NCBI GenBank assembly: GCA_034509925.1
Contig: CM067538.1
Location: forward strand, 4,939,778-5,003,777
DNA length: 64,000 nucleotides
Direction of reading: 5' to 3'
Origin: Hirudinaria manillensis
Taxonomy: Eukaryota; Annelida; Clitellata; Hirudinida; Hirudinidae
Under the pieces are notes generated by a model. That model worked only from the letters and a program-made list of their open reading frames with translations. It was not told where the DNA came from and did not search any database. A program made the position numbers and the translations under genes. This document shows positions 1-19,949 of this stretch, piece by piece. How positions within the stretch are numbered: position 1 is the stretch's first letter; each line of letters opens with the position of its first letter.

Positions 1-3000
1 TAGAGGGGGTCGTGACATTTGAACCTTGCGAACTTCTGAAGCCACTTCTCCAATTTCGTTCACGTAAGAAGGACATTCTTAACACAGCCTCACATTATAA
101 GATTATCTCGCAACTACTTATCGTCTTATAAATAAATGGTTTAACCATTCCCATTTTGAATAATGTAACCCTTTGTAAAAAAAAATAGTTCCTATTCATA
201 CCTCTGCATTTAGATTTTGTAATCCATTTCTATAAAAATTATTTCTTGTAGGGATTAATAACATATAAAACATTACTAAAAATAAAAATATAATTATAAT
301 AATAACGATAATAATATTTTATTATCATGATAGTCTGTGGCGTAAGCTTGAGAGACTATCCGTTTATTCTGAAACAAATGTGTCTTAAGCTGGTACTTGA
401 AGAATCATGTTGCTGGATTTGAACAGATAATAATAACAATAATAGTTACAAATATTCTAACGTTTATTATTATTGTTGCTATTTATAATATAATTGTTAT
501 TGCAACCTCTAGAATCAATTAGTACAATCATTTCTTATCACAATTATTATACAATATTTATGGTTAATAAATATAATAATAAATGATATGGTTGACTACG
601 TATGTATGCATGTATAAAAATAAAATGAATAATTATATCTTAATATAATATAATATTATAAAATAATTTTATAAATTTATTATAATATAAATTATAATAA
701 TTTAAATATGGTTATATTAAAATATATAGAAATTAACAAAAACTTTATTTCTTAAAAGTAAATTTGTAAATTTTCTCAATACAAATGATTTTAACATCGT
801 GAAAGAAACAAAATTAATAAATATTAATTTAAATAATATGCATAATTTTATTTATATTTTGAATTATTAATACCGAATGTTAGCTTGAAGTTGTTGAAAA
901 TGAGTTAACAATTGCAAAAGGTATGTTCTCCATCAACAAAAATATTACACCGAGGTATTCCATTAAGATAAAATTTTAAATTTTCGACAAAGAGATTGAA
1001 TACTTTCAGAAGAATTATTTTGAAATTAAACAGTTTTTTCAAAAATGTTTCAAACCTCGAATTTAAAGGAACGAGTTTATTATTTTTACTTTTAAAAAAT
1101 CGTTGAAGTAAACCTCAACTTTGATTTTCATATTTATTGTGATATTATAATTTAATTATATTGTAAATTATATTAAATTAATTTATTTTTTTCTCTCTGC
1201 AACATCATCATGCAGCCATCAGCCATAACGTTGTTTCTAATATTGGTAAAGACAGTTTCTTGCAAATTGTTACCAATTTTCCAAATAATTACAAATAATT
1301 TTTCCTGCCATAGATTAGAAAATTTAGAAAAAAAAAACTTTAAGCTATTTAAACTAATAAAAACTTACCAATTACAAAAATAAAAATTTTCCTTTTTTAA
1401 CAAAGTAAACGGAAACGCGGTCACAGAAATGAAATTGAAACCCAGCTTATTGAAATTTCATCTCATTGAATTATTATTCAAACAATTAGGAAAAAAATTT
1501 AATTTTTTTTTTGTTGCTTAATTCGCATAAATCCCTTACAAACCAGTAAATTCAGTCCTTTGTCTGAATTTGATAGAAAATGGGAGTTAATATTATTTCT
1601 CGTGAATTAAAGATTTATTAATTTCTTATCTTATTTCCTAAAAACGTACTCAGTTAAGCCGCCATCTTGAGTGTGAACAACATATTGGAGAATGGAATCC
1701 TTTCATCAGCAACTTTAATCACGATTTTCACGATAGCAAAAAATTTACATAAAAGGAAAAAATATGTTGATAATCCTAACATTAATCTTGTTGTTCGTAT
1801 GTTTTCGAAAGAAAGACTTGTTATTTTAAAATAAAAATGAATAAAAATGAATTCCAGGAAAGACATTTTCGTTAATCTACTCAATGAATTCAATTCATTT
1901 ACTTTTTAGCACTTTATAAATACAACAAATTGGATTTCATCCAATCAATACAGTATTTGTCATCTTACGTTTTAATAATAATAATAATAATAAGTTACTA
2001 ATAAGTTTAGCTAATAGATGAGTTTTCACTTATTTTAAATGTTGCGGAAAACCAAAGCGACAACATCACTCAACAAACCGTGTTCCGAAGTCCCAATTAC
2101 AGACAACTTTATCAACAATAGTTGCAGTACCGCTAAGGAGTAATTATTTAGGAATTAATATTTATGAGAGCCATGGAACGCCGTCATTGCAGATAGGAAA
2201 TGAAGTAGATTCATCATCAGGTGGGGTACTAAACTGGCTAAAATCTTTATGGGGATGTGCCAAGAGTCTGGTAAGATAAGAGTACAAGAGTACAAGAGTA
2301 CACTAAGTACAAGACGGCGTGACTATCATCAAAACCTGGGATACTAATGGTTTCCAAATGGCATCTGTTCTTATTGAAGTCGAGTCAAGGTAGTGCTAAT
2401 GACGGCTTTGAATGATAAATGGCTAATAGCGGTAACTGCCTTGTTTTCCGAATAGGAACTTGACATCTGTCATAAGCAGGTGAAACTATCTGTTTTTCTA
2501 GAGAGGAGACATTTCACTTTCGCTACACCTTTTGGAGAAGCTTAAAAAGGAAGTCTGAAATATTTTCGACCCGATGATTTCTTTATTTCTCTAAATTCAG
2601 AAATTTTAAGGCATAGTGAATTACGGTGAACTCTCTAGTACTTTATATTCTTTGCCTGGGTTTATATTTTGTTCGTCGACCATGTTATAATGCATTGCTC
2701 TGTTTTAAAATCATTTGACGTAATTAATTTATTTTTAAATTATAAAAATATAATGCTATGGAAAAACAAAATGCAAAGGATTATGTCGTTAAGATTTTAT
2801 CGTAAATATCCGTTAAAAAGAGATTTGATTTTTGATTTACAAAATAATATTTTGTAATTTCACTAAAAAGTGAAATAATTTAATGTTTAAGAATTACCAA
2901 GAAATTGTTTGTACGTTCCCATTGAACCAACACCTTTAAAGTGATAACAGAATTACTTCAAAACTTCACTGAAACTTGTGTAATGACGAATTGATGCTAC

Positions 3001-5235
3001 AATCATCTCAACCTTAATTCTTTGTAATTATTTTTAATTATTAATATTAAATTTATTCAACCTCCAGGTGTAATTTACTCTCAAAGTCTTTACACGTTCT
3101 GAGATCATTCTAGGATTAAATCAAATTTAGGTAGGAGCAAGTCATATTTGTAATAAAATGTAATACAATTTAACATATTTAACATAACAGAAGAAAAAAT
3201 TACATTTTTCCGATTACAATATTAATAAATTATCATAAATCATAAATTATCATATTAACATCTCTGGCAAATGCATTTTGGCTCTGTTAATTAATTTATA
3301 TGACATACCTATCCCTGGTACTTAATACCAGAAGATTAGAAGTTAATAGCAACTGCTTTAATAAATAATTATTTACAACATCTGGTTTAATAAATCTTTA
3401 TTTACAGCATTTTGGTCTAATGACGTTAATTGAGCTAAACATGATGTATGTCTTAGGAATTGCGATGCATTTTCTGCATTTTAAAATCTAGATTGCAGAA
3501 TAAAGTTGCCAAGCAACAATGAAATTCTACGTACCCTTGGCCTTAAAGCCAAGCTCAGATTTCTACTTTGTCTTTTATAATTAAGATGAAATCTTAAAAG
3601 CTTATTACCAAAATGTTTATCGTTTCAAGATTATTTATCACCAACACCAGTAAATATTTAATTATTTGTTCATATTTATTAAATTTCACGAATATACTAA
3701 AAAAATATTTTAGAAACAATGTCATTAAATTCTCATTCTTGGGATTTTTCCAGAAATTCCTAAAATAACCAGACCGCGCAAAGTTAAAATGAGGTCATTT
3801 GAGGCCACAATGGGTCAAGGAAGGTTAAGGTATCCTTAAGAATGAGGAAACAATTTATTATGCGACGTTGTTTTATGAGCCTCTCGGATCTTAGCGAGTG
3901 TTTCATTCAATCAGAGAAAGGGTTTTCTTTATTGAGGTTAAGCAACGTATTATGCTGTCGAGATGCTGGGGATCAGGAAGGATTTTCGCCTTCTAACATG
4001 GCGTAATTTCATGTAAAAATAAAAGTTCTATTTATTTATTTCATGTTGTCATGTCACGTGACCCACGTGGAGATTCTAAATTAAATTCGACTACGGTTGT
4101 AACATTCAAAGTTACGCCAAATAGTGAATTATAAATACTAAATTATTTCTTAATAATCTAATTAATGTTCTTCTTTTTTCCAGAAATTAAAAATCTTTTG
4201 CCAAGAACAATTCTATCACAACAGAAGCATGGAAGATATTAAATATGATTTTCTTTGTCATAAAAAACATATTTTCTACCAAAAAGTGCTTAATGGTCAA
4301 TAAACCTAGAGGCAAAACCAAAATGTTGAAAAGCCATAGAATTTAAAATTATAAAATTATAAATGCTCACGGAAATCCCGAGGAGAAAGATGAAGACTTA
4401 AAATAGAAAACAAAATCAAACATTCTAAAATAATTTTTCCGAATGACGAGATGCCCCTGAAAGTCAAAAATAAAAAACAAGAAACGTAAACACAAATATT
4501 TACTTCATCAAGAAATTCCGATTGTTTATTTATGCCCACCAACAGATTAAAGATTATTTTCTGTGCTGGAAAATTGGAAAAATGCGTCGATTGATAAGAG
4601 AAAGATTTACACGCTAAAGGTATGCCTTGCGTGATTTAAGAATAACTGATACAATAACAGGAGATGCATGGCATAGATTAAAAATGATTTTATTTGCTGC
4701 TCTAATATCGATGATCTAGAAACTTTTGCAATTCTATCGTTCTGGAAGGATTTATTTTCCATCTGAAGACAAGAAACAACAACAATTCTTTTCGAACGTA
4801 TATAACGATCCTGGTGATTATTTATCGAAATATTTTTTTAAAAATATTATTATAAATAGATTAAATTCGAATTATTCGATTAAAAAGGGTGAAGTTAACT
4901 TGTAAATTCGATTATTTGCCACGCGAGGACGAATTATCAGACATGGACATTCGCAAGCAAATGTTTGAATTATGTTTTAACAACTTAAAATAATTAACAT
5001 AAAGACAATAGATAAAATAATGATAAACATAATTTACAACAGCGACGAATTATATTATTTGAAAATAATATTTCTCTAACATGCTGTTGAATAATCAGGA
5101 AAATAAAAAAAAATATGCAACAAGGATCCAAAATTGAGCCTGACGTTCCAAGTCTGTGAGCATCCACTCAGACCAACACATGTGGTCGGCGTCTGGGAAT
5201 TTTCCGGCAGTTTGAACAACGCACGTGGAAAAGAG
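1..5235. other. Gene-free AT-rich stretch
   Basis: I see no supportable gene here. Open frames are short and AT-rich and lack paired splice signals. The stretch holds short (AAT)n and (ATA)n runs, for example near 300-320 and 1970-1995. Patches of slightly higher GC (about 2040-2480 and 3740-4080) do not read as protein in any frame. The upstream exons of the GPCR at 12.2 kb could lie here, but I could not find them. Confidence 0.6.
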
Positions 5236-5420
5236 GACGATAATAAAATTAATATTTATTAAAATTAAAACATTTATATTTATTAAAATTTAATGTTCAT
5301 ATTTATTAAAATTAATATTAAAACATTTATATTTATTAAAATTAATATTAAAACAAACATTTATATTTATTAAAATTAATATTAAAACAAACATTTATAT
5401 TTATTAAAATTAAAAAAATA
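5236..5420. repeat. Tandem repeat of about 34 bp
   Basis: About five degenerate copies of an AT-rich unit built from ATTTATATTTATTAAAATTA followed by ATATTAAAACAAAC. Later copies are nearly identical and earlier copies are shortened. The array lies directly 5' of the LINE. Confidence 0.75.
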
Positions 5421-5529
5421 AATAAAATTCCGGGTTTAGTTTGGTTCACCTCTTGAAATGAAAGTTATCAGATCGTATTTTATGGTCAACAAGAATTGAT
5501 TTAATTAACAGATAATTGAAAACAATTTA

Positions 5530-7560
5530 CAACCCACATTTTTGCCCTCCTACCCCAGCTTCATTCTAAAGGCTCAAAAACTAAAGCTTAAAGCCTTTCG
5601 CAAGTGGCATCAAAGCAAAAGAAGCGAAGACAAAATTATTTTCAATGCTTTCTCCAAAAAACTCAAGAAAGTCATAGATGAACACCACGAAATCCAGGAA
5701 AGCAGGCTAGCAATGACCGGCAATTTAGGACAGTTTTACCGCTTCATCAACAACAAACTTTCAGCACATAACCCGGTGCAAGAGTTAAAAGCCCAAGATG
5801 GACTCTACACATCAGATCCAGATAAAATAGCAAATATTTTCAATAGATACTTTTGCAGTGTTTTCACAATCGATGATGGTATATGCCATACTATGTCTCC
5901 ACGCACCAGCAAAAAAATTGATCAATTAATGTTCACTCCTGATCGCACATACCAGACACTCCGCAAGCTCAAACCGTCCCTCTCATCTGGTCCGGATGGA
6001 ATCACTAACACTCTCCTCAGAAACTGCGCTGCTGGTCTCTGTTTGCCACTCTGCCATATCTTCAACTTCTCCTTCAATATGCACGAATTACCCCTTGATT
6101 GGAGATCTGCCCATGTAACCCCCGTACACAAAAAAGGGGCCACTTCTGATCCTGGTAACTACCGACCAATATCGCTCACATCCTCCTGCTGTCGAGCAAT
6201 GGAACGGATGATCAACAAAGACATCTTAAACTACCTTCAAGCTAACAACCTTATATCACCTGAACAGCATGGCTTTTTAAATTCCAGATCTACGTGCTCC
6301 AACCTGATTGAATGTACATATGATTGGTCGGCTTCAATGAACCAGGGAATAGACATAATATACTTTGACTTTAGAAAAGCCTTCGACTCGGTGTCTCACC
6401 TAAAGCTGCTATCTAAACTTCAGGCCTATGGCATCTCAGGCAATCTACTTTTATGGCTTCAAGCTTTCTTATCCAACCGAACCCAGGCAGTAAAAATTAA
6501 TGGCCACCTTTCCAATGAAATGGACGTGATTAGTGGCGTGCCTCAAGGGAGTGTGCTCGGACCTACACTTTTCCTTATATACATTAACGATGTTACCGAT
6601 ACGCTTAACGATAACAACGTCAAATCAAAACTATTTGCTGACGATATCAAACTGTACTCAGCATCACCACTCACTCAAAGTTCCTCCCTGCAGTCTGCTA
6701 TTGATAAGTTGGTGTCATGGAGCAATAGGTGGCAACTACAGCTTGCTCCGGAGAAATGCATCCAAATCTCTGTCAGGTCAGCTTGTACCAGGACTCCACC
6801 AAGACATTATACAATTGCATCACAAACAGTACCTCTATTAGAAACTACCCGGGATCTCGGAGTCCTCATCGACGACAAACTTACTTACAAGGCACACATC
6901 AGCAATATTGTCCACAAAGCATTTGTGAGGTTACGTTTGATTTCCAAATGCTTTCGCACCAGGAACAAAAACATTTTAACCAAAGCATACTGCTCCTTCG
7001 TCCGGCCGATTCTCGAATACTGCTCCCCAATATGGAACCCACACACCAAACAGCTTACAACGAAAATAGAAAAGGTGCAAAAATACTTCACAAGAATGAT
7101 TCCTGGTCTCAGAGCTCTGTCCTACCCTAATCGATTAAAACAACTCGGACTCAAAACACTCGAACATCGTCGCCTCATCTGTGACTTATGCTTATGCTAC
7201 AAAATAATCCACGGCCATACTATATGCAAGATTCCAGAGTTCCCTACGTTTCTAGCCTCCAGAACCCGTGGTCATCCCCTTCGTCTACGCCAAGAGAAGT
7301 GTCTCACCAGTCACAGGCAGAACTTTTTCACCAACCGGATCATCAAGCCCTGGAACTCCTTACCCCTTGATGTAATAAACTCCTCAACATTATCCCGATT
7401 TAAATCTTACATCTCGACTACTGACTTTAACAAATACCTATCAATTTAAGCTTGCTTCTGCACTTTATCTACGCACAATCTGCTGTACTTATTCAAATTT
7501 GTGTTAGTGGTCACTGGATGACCCTTCAATTTGTTGAGAAATAAATAAATAAATAAATAA
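5530..7560 (+). mobile_element. Non-LTR retrotransposon (LINE), 5'-truncated, with TAAA-repeat 3' tail
   Basis: The element carries the reverse transcriptase frame described in the next entry, then about 90 bases of 3' untranslated sequence. It ends at 7540-7560 in an AATAAATAAATAAATAAATAAA run, typical of target-primed insertion by Jockey/CR1-like LINEs. No apurinic endonuclease domain or ORF1 precedes the RT region, so the copy is 5'-truncated. I could not identify target-site duplications by eye. Base composition is clearly richer in GC than the flanks, which fits recent insertion. Confidence 0.85.
5542..7449 (+). CDS. LINE reverse transcriptase (ORF2 C-terminal part)
   Basis: About 635 uninterrupted codons encode the RNA-dependent DNA polymerase that copies LINE RNA at a nicked chromosomal target. 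Visible blocks in order: LRKLKPSLSSGPDGITNTLL (finger region), PVHKKGATSDPGNYRPISLT (RT block 2), FLNSRSTCSNLIE, YFDFRKAFDSVSHLKLLSKL (block A with the first catalytic Asp), SGVPQGSVLGPTLFLIYIND (block B) and KLFADDIKLYS (the Y/F-x-D-D catalytic box). A thumb-like region and a C-terminal tail (ILEYCSPIWNPHT) follow. The N-terminal endonuclease is missing. The first codon is TTG, so the true start of the frame was lost by truncation. The absence of stops or frameshifts suggests a young copy, possibly of the CR1/Jockey group. It is probably not autonomous. Confidence 0.9.
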   Translation: MPSYPSFILKAQKLKLKAFRKWHQSKRSEDKIIFNAFSKKLKKVIDEHHEIQESRLAMTGNLGQFYRFINNKLSAHNPVQELKAQDGLYTSDPDKIANIFNRYFCSVFTIDDGICHTMSPRTSKKIDQLMFTPDRTYQTLRKLKPSLSSGPDGITNTLLRNCAAGLCLPLCHIFNFSFNMHELPLDWRSAHVTPVHKKGATSDPGNYRPISLTSSCCRAMERMINKDILNYLQANNLISPEQHGFLNSRSTCSNLIECTYDWSASMNQGIDIIYFDFRKAFDSVSHLKLLSKLQAYGISGNLLLWLQAFLSNRTQAVKINGHLSNEMDVISGVPQGSVLGPTLFLIYINDVTDTLNDNNVKSKLFADDIKLYSASPLTQSSSLQSAIDKLVSWSNRWQLQLAPEKCIQISVRSACTRTPPRHYTIASQTVPLLETTRDLGVLIDDKLTYKAHISNIVHKAFVRLRLISKCFRTRNKNILTKAYCSFVRPILEYCSPIWNPHTKQLTTKIEKVQKYFTRMIPGLRALSYPNRLKQLGLKTLEHRRLICDLCLCYKIIHGHTICKIPEFPTFLASRTRGHPLRLRQEKCLTSHRQNFFTNRIIKPWNSLPLDVINSSTLSRFKSYISTTDFNKYLSI

Positions 7561-7615
7561 AAACGTGAAAGCAACCCCGACGCATTGTTTGTAAGTAAAT
7601 CTTCCTGATTAATAG

Positions 7616-7616
7616 C

Positions 7617-7675
<59 letters not shown>

Positions 7676-7700
7676 TATAATATTAATAATAATAATAATA
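7616..7700. repeat. (TAA)n microsatellite
   Basis: About 19 perfect TAA units followed by interrupted copies, just 3' of the LINE tail. Confidence 0.95.
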
Positions 7701-10700
7701 TTAATAGATTAATAATAGTTATTTTTAATTTATAACAAATATAGTTTCTTTTACTGGGTTCTTAAATCATCGACGCAGTGGATTATTAATAATAATTTAG
7801 TTTTGTTGTTGGTATTTGATATTTGTTTTCAATAAATCACCAAGCACGATCAACGTGCTGTCTGAATGCAAATAATTATTTGATTTATTACTAATTTACT
7901 AATAATTCTGTTATTTCACTTTATAGTTTCTCCAACTAGAGAAATATAAGACCTGTTAGTGCCAATGTTTGAAAGTTGACACTAAAAATTCCGAGAGTGG
8001 ACAAACAGAAAAAATGAATGTCTGTTGGCACAATGTAACTTCTGTGTAAACACAAGACTGTAATTAATGCAGTGCCTTCAGAGATACGAGAGGTGCAAAT
8101 GTTGCAATCCGATACATCAATTATCAGTGCCTGCAATCGTTATAAGAAAAAAAAGTAATTTCAATGTTTACCTCGGACCAGACAAATGATGATATGCTTT
8201 TGGCTATTTTTCGTTTTATTTTTTTTTTAATGGGAAAATGTGGAAGGATAGAATAGTGAAAAAGCGCTTGAAAATATCACTGAAACATGAACATATTTCG
8301 AATTTTCCGAAAATTGTTGACAGATTTGCGGTGTCATTTTGAGTTATTATTGAATATAAAATGAAGCCAATTTTGCCACATTTATGATTTATTGCTTCTA
8401 TTACGATGAAATCTGTTGAAGTTTTATTCACAATTTATTTTCGATTTATTAAAAATAGGATTAACAACCTTTCTGGGATAATTTGTGGGTTTCACTTTCT
8501 TTGTAGATTTGTAGATACTTAAATTAAAATTAAATGAAATTTTAAAAATAAATCCTTTTTTAAAGTATCATCTACTTTTTTTTTTATGTGGGGAAGCTTC
8601 AGGAGATCCAACTCTACGTTTCCAGGCTGTGGCCATTTCGGCCACACCACACCAGGCAGTGGATGACACCATAGGTCATCCAGCCTTCTCTGGGTTGTCT
8701 TCCTATCTCTCTGCCCCTGCCAACGACCCCGTCGCTAAAACGCGCCCTAAAGTTAATGCTAAAATAAGTTTGACGATCCTGAATGTGTTTACCTCTTTCA
8801 TGTTTACCCGACCAAAACATTTTCGCAATTTAATTTATGAGTAAATTTTGAATTAAATCAGATTTTATAAAAGAAATTCTGAAAACTTTGTTCTCTGTAG
8901 AGCAGTTGCTCAAAGGTAGCTCTTGGAAAAGTTTAGACCTGACGGCATAATACTGAAATAAAAGCATGATTAAACAAACATAATTAAAAGCAAAAAATAA
9001 TTAAATAAGTCTGTAGTCACAATAAATTTAAGAAATTTGTTAAATTCTTTAAAAATTATTTTAAAAAAATTCTTTAATTAAAGGCATGAATTCAAATTGG
9101 CAGGTATCTAGTTTGACCTTCAAAATCGAAGTTAAATTAAGTGAAAAAGATAGTAATTTTTAATGACATCGGTCGTTGAACGCCAATAGGTGAACTTTTT
9201 TGTTCTGAATATATTTTTATTTTTTTTATTTTTTAAAGAAAATAAAAGTTGTTTGACCTCGAACTTGAAGCTAAGTGGACAAACTTGAGGCAGAAGGCTT
9301 ATGGAGCAGTCGACGGATGTCACTTGAATTTGAAAGTTCTTTTTATTTTCAATTAACATTCCTTTCTTCTTATCCTCGGAAGACTTACTTTGAAAGCACT
9401 GAAATCAATACGAACCATCCATTGTTCGACGCTCTTATTTATCGTCTGCTTTTTCAATTCCAAGTTGAACGAGTTAGTAAATGAATTTTCGTAATTAGGT
9501 GAAAATTAATTCGTAATTCTTAAAATTTATTGGAAAAGGTTACATTTTAAATTTTAAATAAATGATGGAAGAGTTCTGAATGGATTTTTAAACAGTTTTA
9601 ATGGAATTATTTATTAAAATCGGTATTTTGATTGTGCTCCGATTAAATGTAAACTTCAAATAAATTGTTAAAAATGCAAGTCCAAGTTACGATCAATGGT
9701 TTTAGCGAAAGTTTCCAAGCTAAAAATTATTTAATATTTTAAAAAATATATAATATTTAATTAAATATTTTTATTATAAAATATTTTTAAATCAGTTTCT
9801 TTTTTAACAGTATTCGCTTAATTTTCAAATTGGGTGACATTATTTGGCACCAGCGATTTGTCATGATTAGAATTTGTTTGATTCATTTGGTCGCAAAAGA
9901 TTTAAAAATCTCCATTTTGCGAACAAATTAACCTTTTTTTGAGCTGATCCACTGAATAGAAGTCATTTATTTTAACATATTTCGTAAATTTAATTTGGAA
10001 TAAAATATGCCAAAGGTAACAAAGATAATAAAAATGTGCCTTTTTTTCTGTAAAATTTAAAAGTTTATTCTTTCTTCGAAACAGGTGAACCTTGAAAGAA
10101 ACCAAAAATCAAGTTTCATGACCAGACTTTAAAATAACAATGTAAATAATTTAAATCGAAACTTTTTTGCTTACCCTAGGATTTGCCATAATATTTGTTA
10201 TCTGATATTCCTCTGTTTACTTTACATGTTGTCATTTTGAGTTATTAATTATTAATAGTTCTCATTAATATCGCATTTGTTTATAAATAAAATTATTTTG
10301 GATTTTCCCTCGCATTATTTTTAAAATGAGTTCTTATCGTGGATTAGCGACTTTCAGTGTCTTTTGATCTGTTTGCCAGCCTCTGTAAATGCATTGACAC
10401 TTTGTTCTTTTAAGCCCAATTTCCATTAATATCACCAAAGAAGCACTTTGCTTTTTTTCAGTAAATCTTTGCCGAGTCTTAGTTTTTTAAGTTGAATATT
10501 TTAAAGTCATTCATTGTGAATGGAAAATTATTGGGGCATTTCATCTCGAAGGACTCGATCATCTTCGATTACCTTGTATGAGCTTCGAATTGCAATTTAG
10601 ACAATTCATTAGGGTACTTGAAATTCCTCGTAGAAGTAAATTAAGCAACAGAAGAATGCAATAATCCAATTAACATAGGTTATCCAATCAACGACCAGTC

Positions 10701-12222
10701 GTCCGTCTTGTTGAAATTAGGCACAGTTATTATTAACCCGTACGAGTAAATTAAAAAATAAAAACTTTAGATTTTATTAACATTGGATTAGTTTTGATAA
10801 CGAGAGAATTATGCGAGAAAAACACTGAACTTTTACTAAATACCAACTCTTCGCGCTAGTCAAAAGGGCTGTTTGTGTCGTGTTCGATACCCGGACCAAG
10901 CCGCCAGAGGGAGTCCTTGGATGGGGCGCTAAACAAATGGGAATAGGTTAAAAGTGCCTTCATAATCAATTAACACATTAATCTATTATTGTTGCTGTTG
11001 TTGTTAATATTATTTATTATTATTTAATTTATTACTATTTATTTGCATTGCTTTAAAAGTATTTTTTCTTCCAAAAACATACTTCTTTTCCGTTCAATAA
11101 CATTCACATTCAAGGTCATTCTCGAATTCTGCCCATAATTCTGGCTTCCAACAACTGAGCTTTAAATTTATTCAGGCCTTTTAGTTGCTACAATTTCCAA
11201 TGCCGATCCTGACATTCCCATTGCATTAGCGTCCCAATGTTCTTAAAAATCTGACAGCATCAATTAGCATTCAGTTGGTCCTCTGCGGTTGAATTTGCAT
11301 TTTGCAAAGTAACCGTATAAAACAACCAAATCACAAGCCATCATTTCACGTTTTAGATCTTTGAACAACATCAACATGGCAGGCGTTCATTGAAGCGTAG
11401 CAGGTTTTTATAATTGATTTTTTTTATATAAATTTTTCTTGTCATCTTCAATAAAGCTTCAAACCGCCAGACGTCTCTAAGGACCCTAACCTTAAATTCC
11501 CCCATCGACCCTACATCGTCTTTCCCAAAAAATTCTCCACCTGAAGTTTCGCGAGAGAAATTTTTGTCCAAATTGAACTGGAATTTTTTTGGCAGCTTCA
11601 GTTAATTGAGTAGAAAAGCGTCTGAAATATTTTTTTTCAATTTAAATTAAAAATTGGTTAAAAAGAGACAAAATGTGCTCGTAAAAAATGTAATAAAGAC
11701 TAGTAACGAGTAATATGTTAGTATTATAATTTATTATTAACATTACTTAATTTTATCTTTTATTGTATTAATTCACGAATTATGTATTATGGAATTTTTG
11801 TCCTTCAATTCTAAATTAGTCTACAATTTTCGAAATGACAAACAAATTGACAATTCCATGGTTGAGACTGAAGTTGAAACTTATCTTAAACTCCCAGTGA
11901 TGATGCGTTTGTTGATGTTGTTGTTGTTGTCGTCGTCGTCAGTGATGTCTATCATCTTGTTTTGCAGTCTTAGCTGGACAAGCATTTTGGAGAGGAGTGA
12001 TTTTTGAGAAATTCATTCGTGGCATGAAATTAAAGCCTTCTGAGTCTTCATCATTATCTTTACATATGATTATCAAGTAGAATGAAGAACCTTGCATACG
12101 TCTTGTTTTCTTAAAATAATCAATAGATAACAATTTAAAATAATTATTAATAATCATCATCATCATCATAATAACCGTAAAGTAAAAACCACGACTTGAC
12201 GTCAACAACAACAACTCTTCAG
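7701..12222. other. Gene-free stretch upstream of the GPCR exons
   Basis: No convincing exon was found. A GC-richer island at about 8590-8760 is open on both strands but matches no family I know. A tRNA-promoter-like segment at about 10856-10905 is listed separately. The exons for TM1-TM4 of the receptor must lie here or further upstream, unless the gene is broken. Confidence 0.5.
10856..10905 (+). repeat. tRNA-related (SINE-like) segment, copy 1
   Basis: The segment contains TAGTCAAAAGG, which fits the RNA polymerase III A box, then GTGTCGTGTTCGATACCCGG, which contains a B-box-like GTTCGATACC. A near-identical B-box block occurs in the opposite orientation at about 26049-26070. The A-to-B spacing is shorter than in a real tRNA and no cloverleaf forms, so I read it as a relic of a tRNA-derived SINE family. 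Confidence 0.35.
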
Positions 12223-18874
<6,652 letters not shown>

Positions 18875-19910
18875 TGGCCACTACTAGCCCGGTTTTGCCG
18901 GTCATTGGCCGGCTGCGAAGTCTTGGATCGCAAGCCCCACTGAAATGATGGATCTATCGTTTAGGAAATGACAAAGAACCAAAAGGTCACGAGGGTCGAA
19001 TGTCGTTGGAAAGCGTTTTGTTCGTGAAAGAATAACAAGGACGGTAGATGCTATTCGAACATAATTTTAATTTCATAATTTATTTTCTGAAAATTTTACG
19101 CATACAAAACATGCCGACCGCTGCGTTATTGGAAACTTATCGATCAGAATTTCGGATGATAATTAGAAGCGTCCTTGAGCCAATCGTTGTACAGAAATGT
19201 GAAAGAGAATAATTTAATAATTTAGTATAATTGATATTTTAATATATCATATTTAATCATTCGCATATTATTTATTTATCTGTTAACCGATGTTCATAAA
19301 GACACTGCTGCTTAGCTGTAACTTATATTACGGATATCTGACCGCAAACAAAATTCTGTAATCAAATGCTAACGTACCAAATACTGGTTTAGCAGTTATA
19401 AATTAATTTCGAAATAAATGCTTCTAATAAAACGACCATCGATTTTCGTTTTCTAATACCTGTTGTTCAGTTCCAGGTGTAAAATAAAAATTCAGAAAAA
19501 AACAAAAACATTCTCTGAAGTTTTCCAAGTTTTCTGAGCGGCTTAAGTTCTTATCCTTTAATTGTACATGAGTTCGGTTCCATTTGGAAGAGCGGACCTT
19601 GTTATCCGCTGAATGACTGACAGGTTGAGGAAGCAATTTGTAAGAACACCACTGGTCTCTTGAGATACGAATTTGTTTGTTTCTTTGTTTGCTTGCTTGT
19701 CTGTTTGTTTGTTTACTTGCTCGCTTGTTTGTTCGTTTGTTTGTTTGTGTGTTTATTTATCCCTTTGTTTTTTGTTTTTTTTTTAAAAATAGAATCATCA
19801 TAAATTAATAAATACGATTTGTTATTGTTATAATTCCATTATTTTAGAGATTAAATGTTAAAGTCTCATCATCATCATCATCATCGTCGTCGTCGTCGTC
19901 GTCATCATCG

Positions 19911-19949
<39 letters not shown>

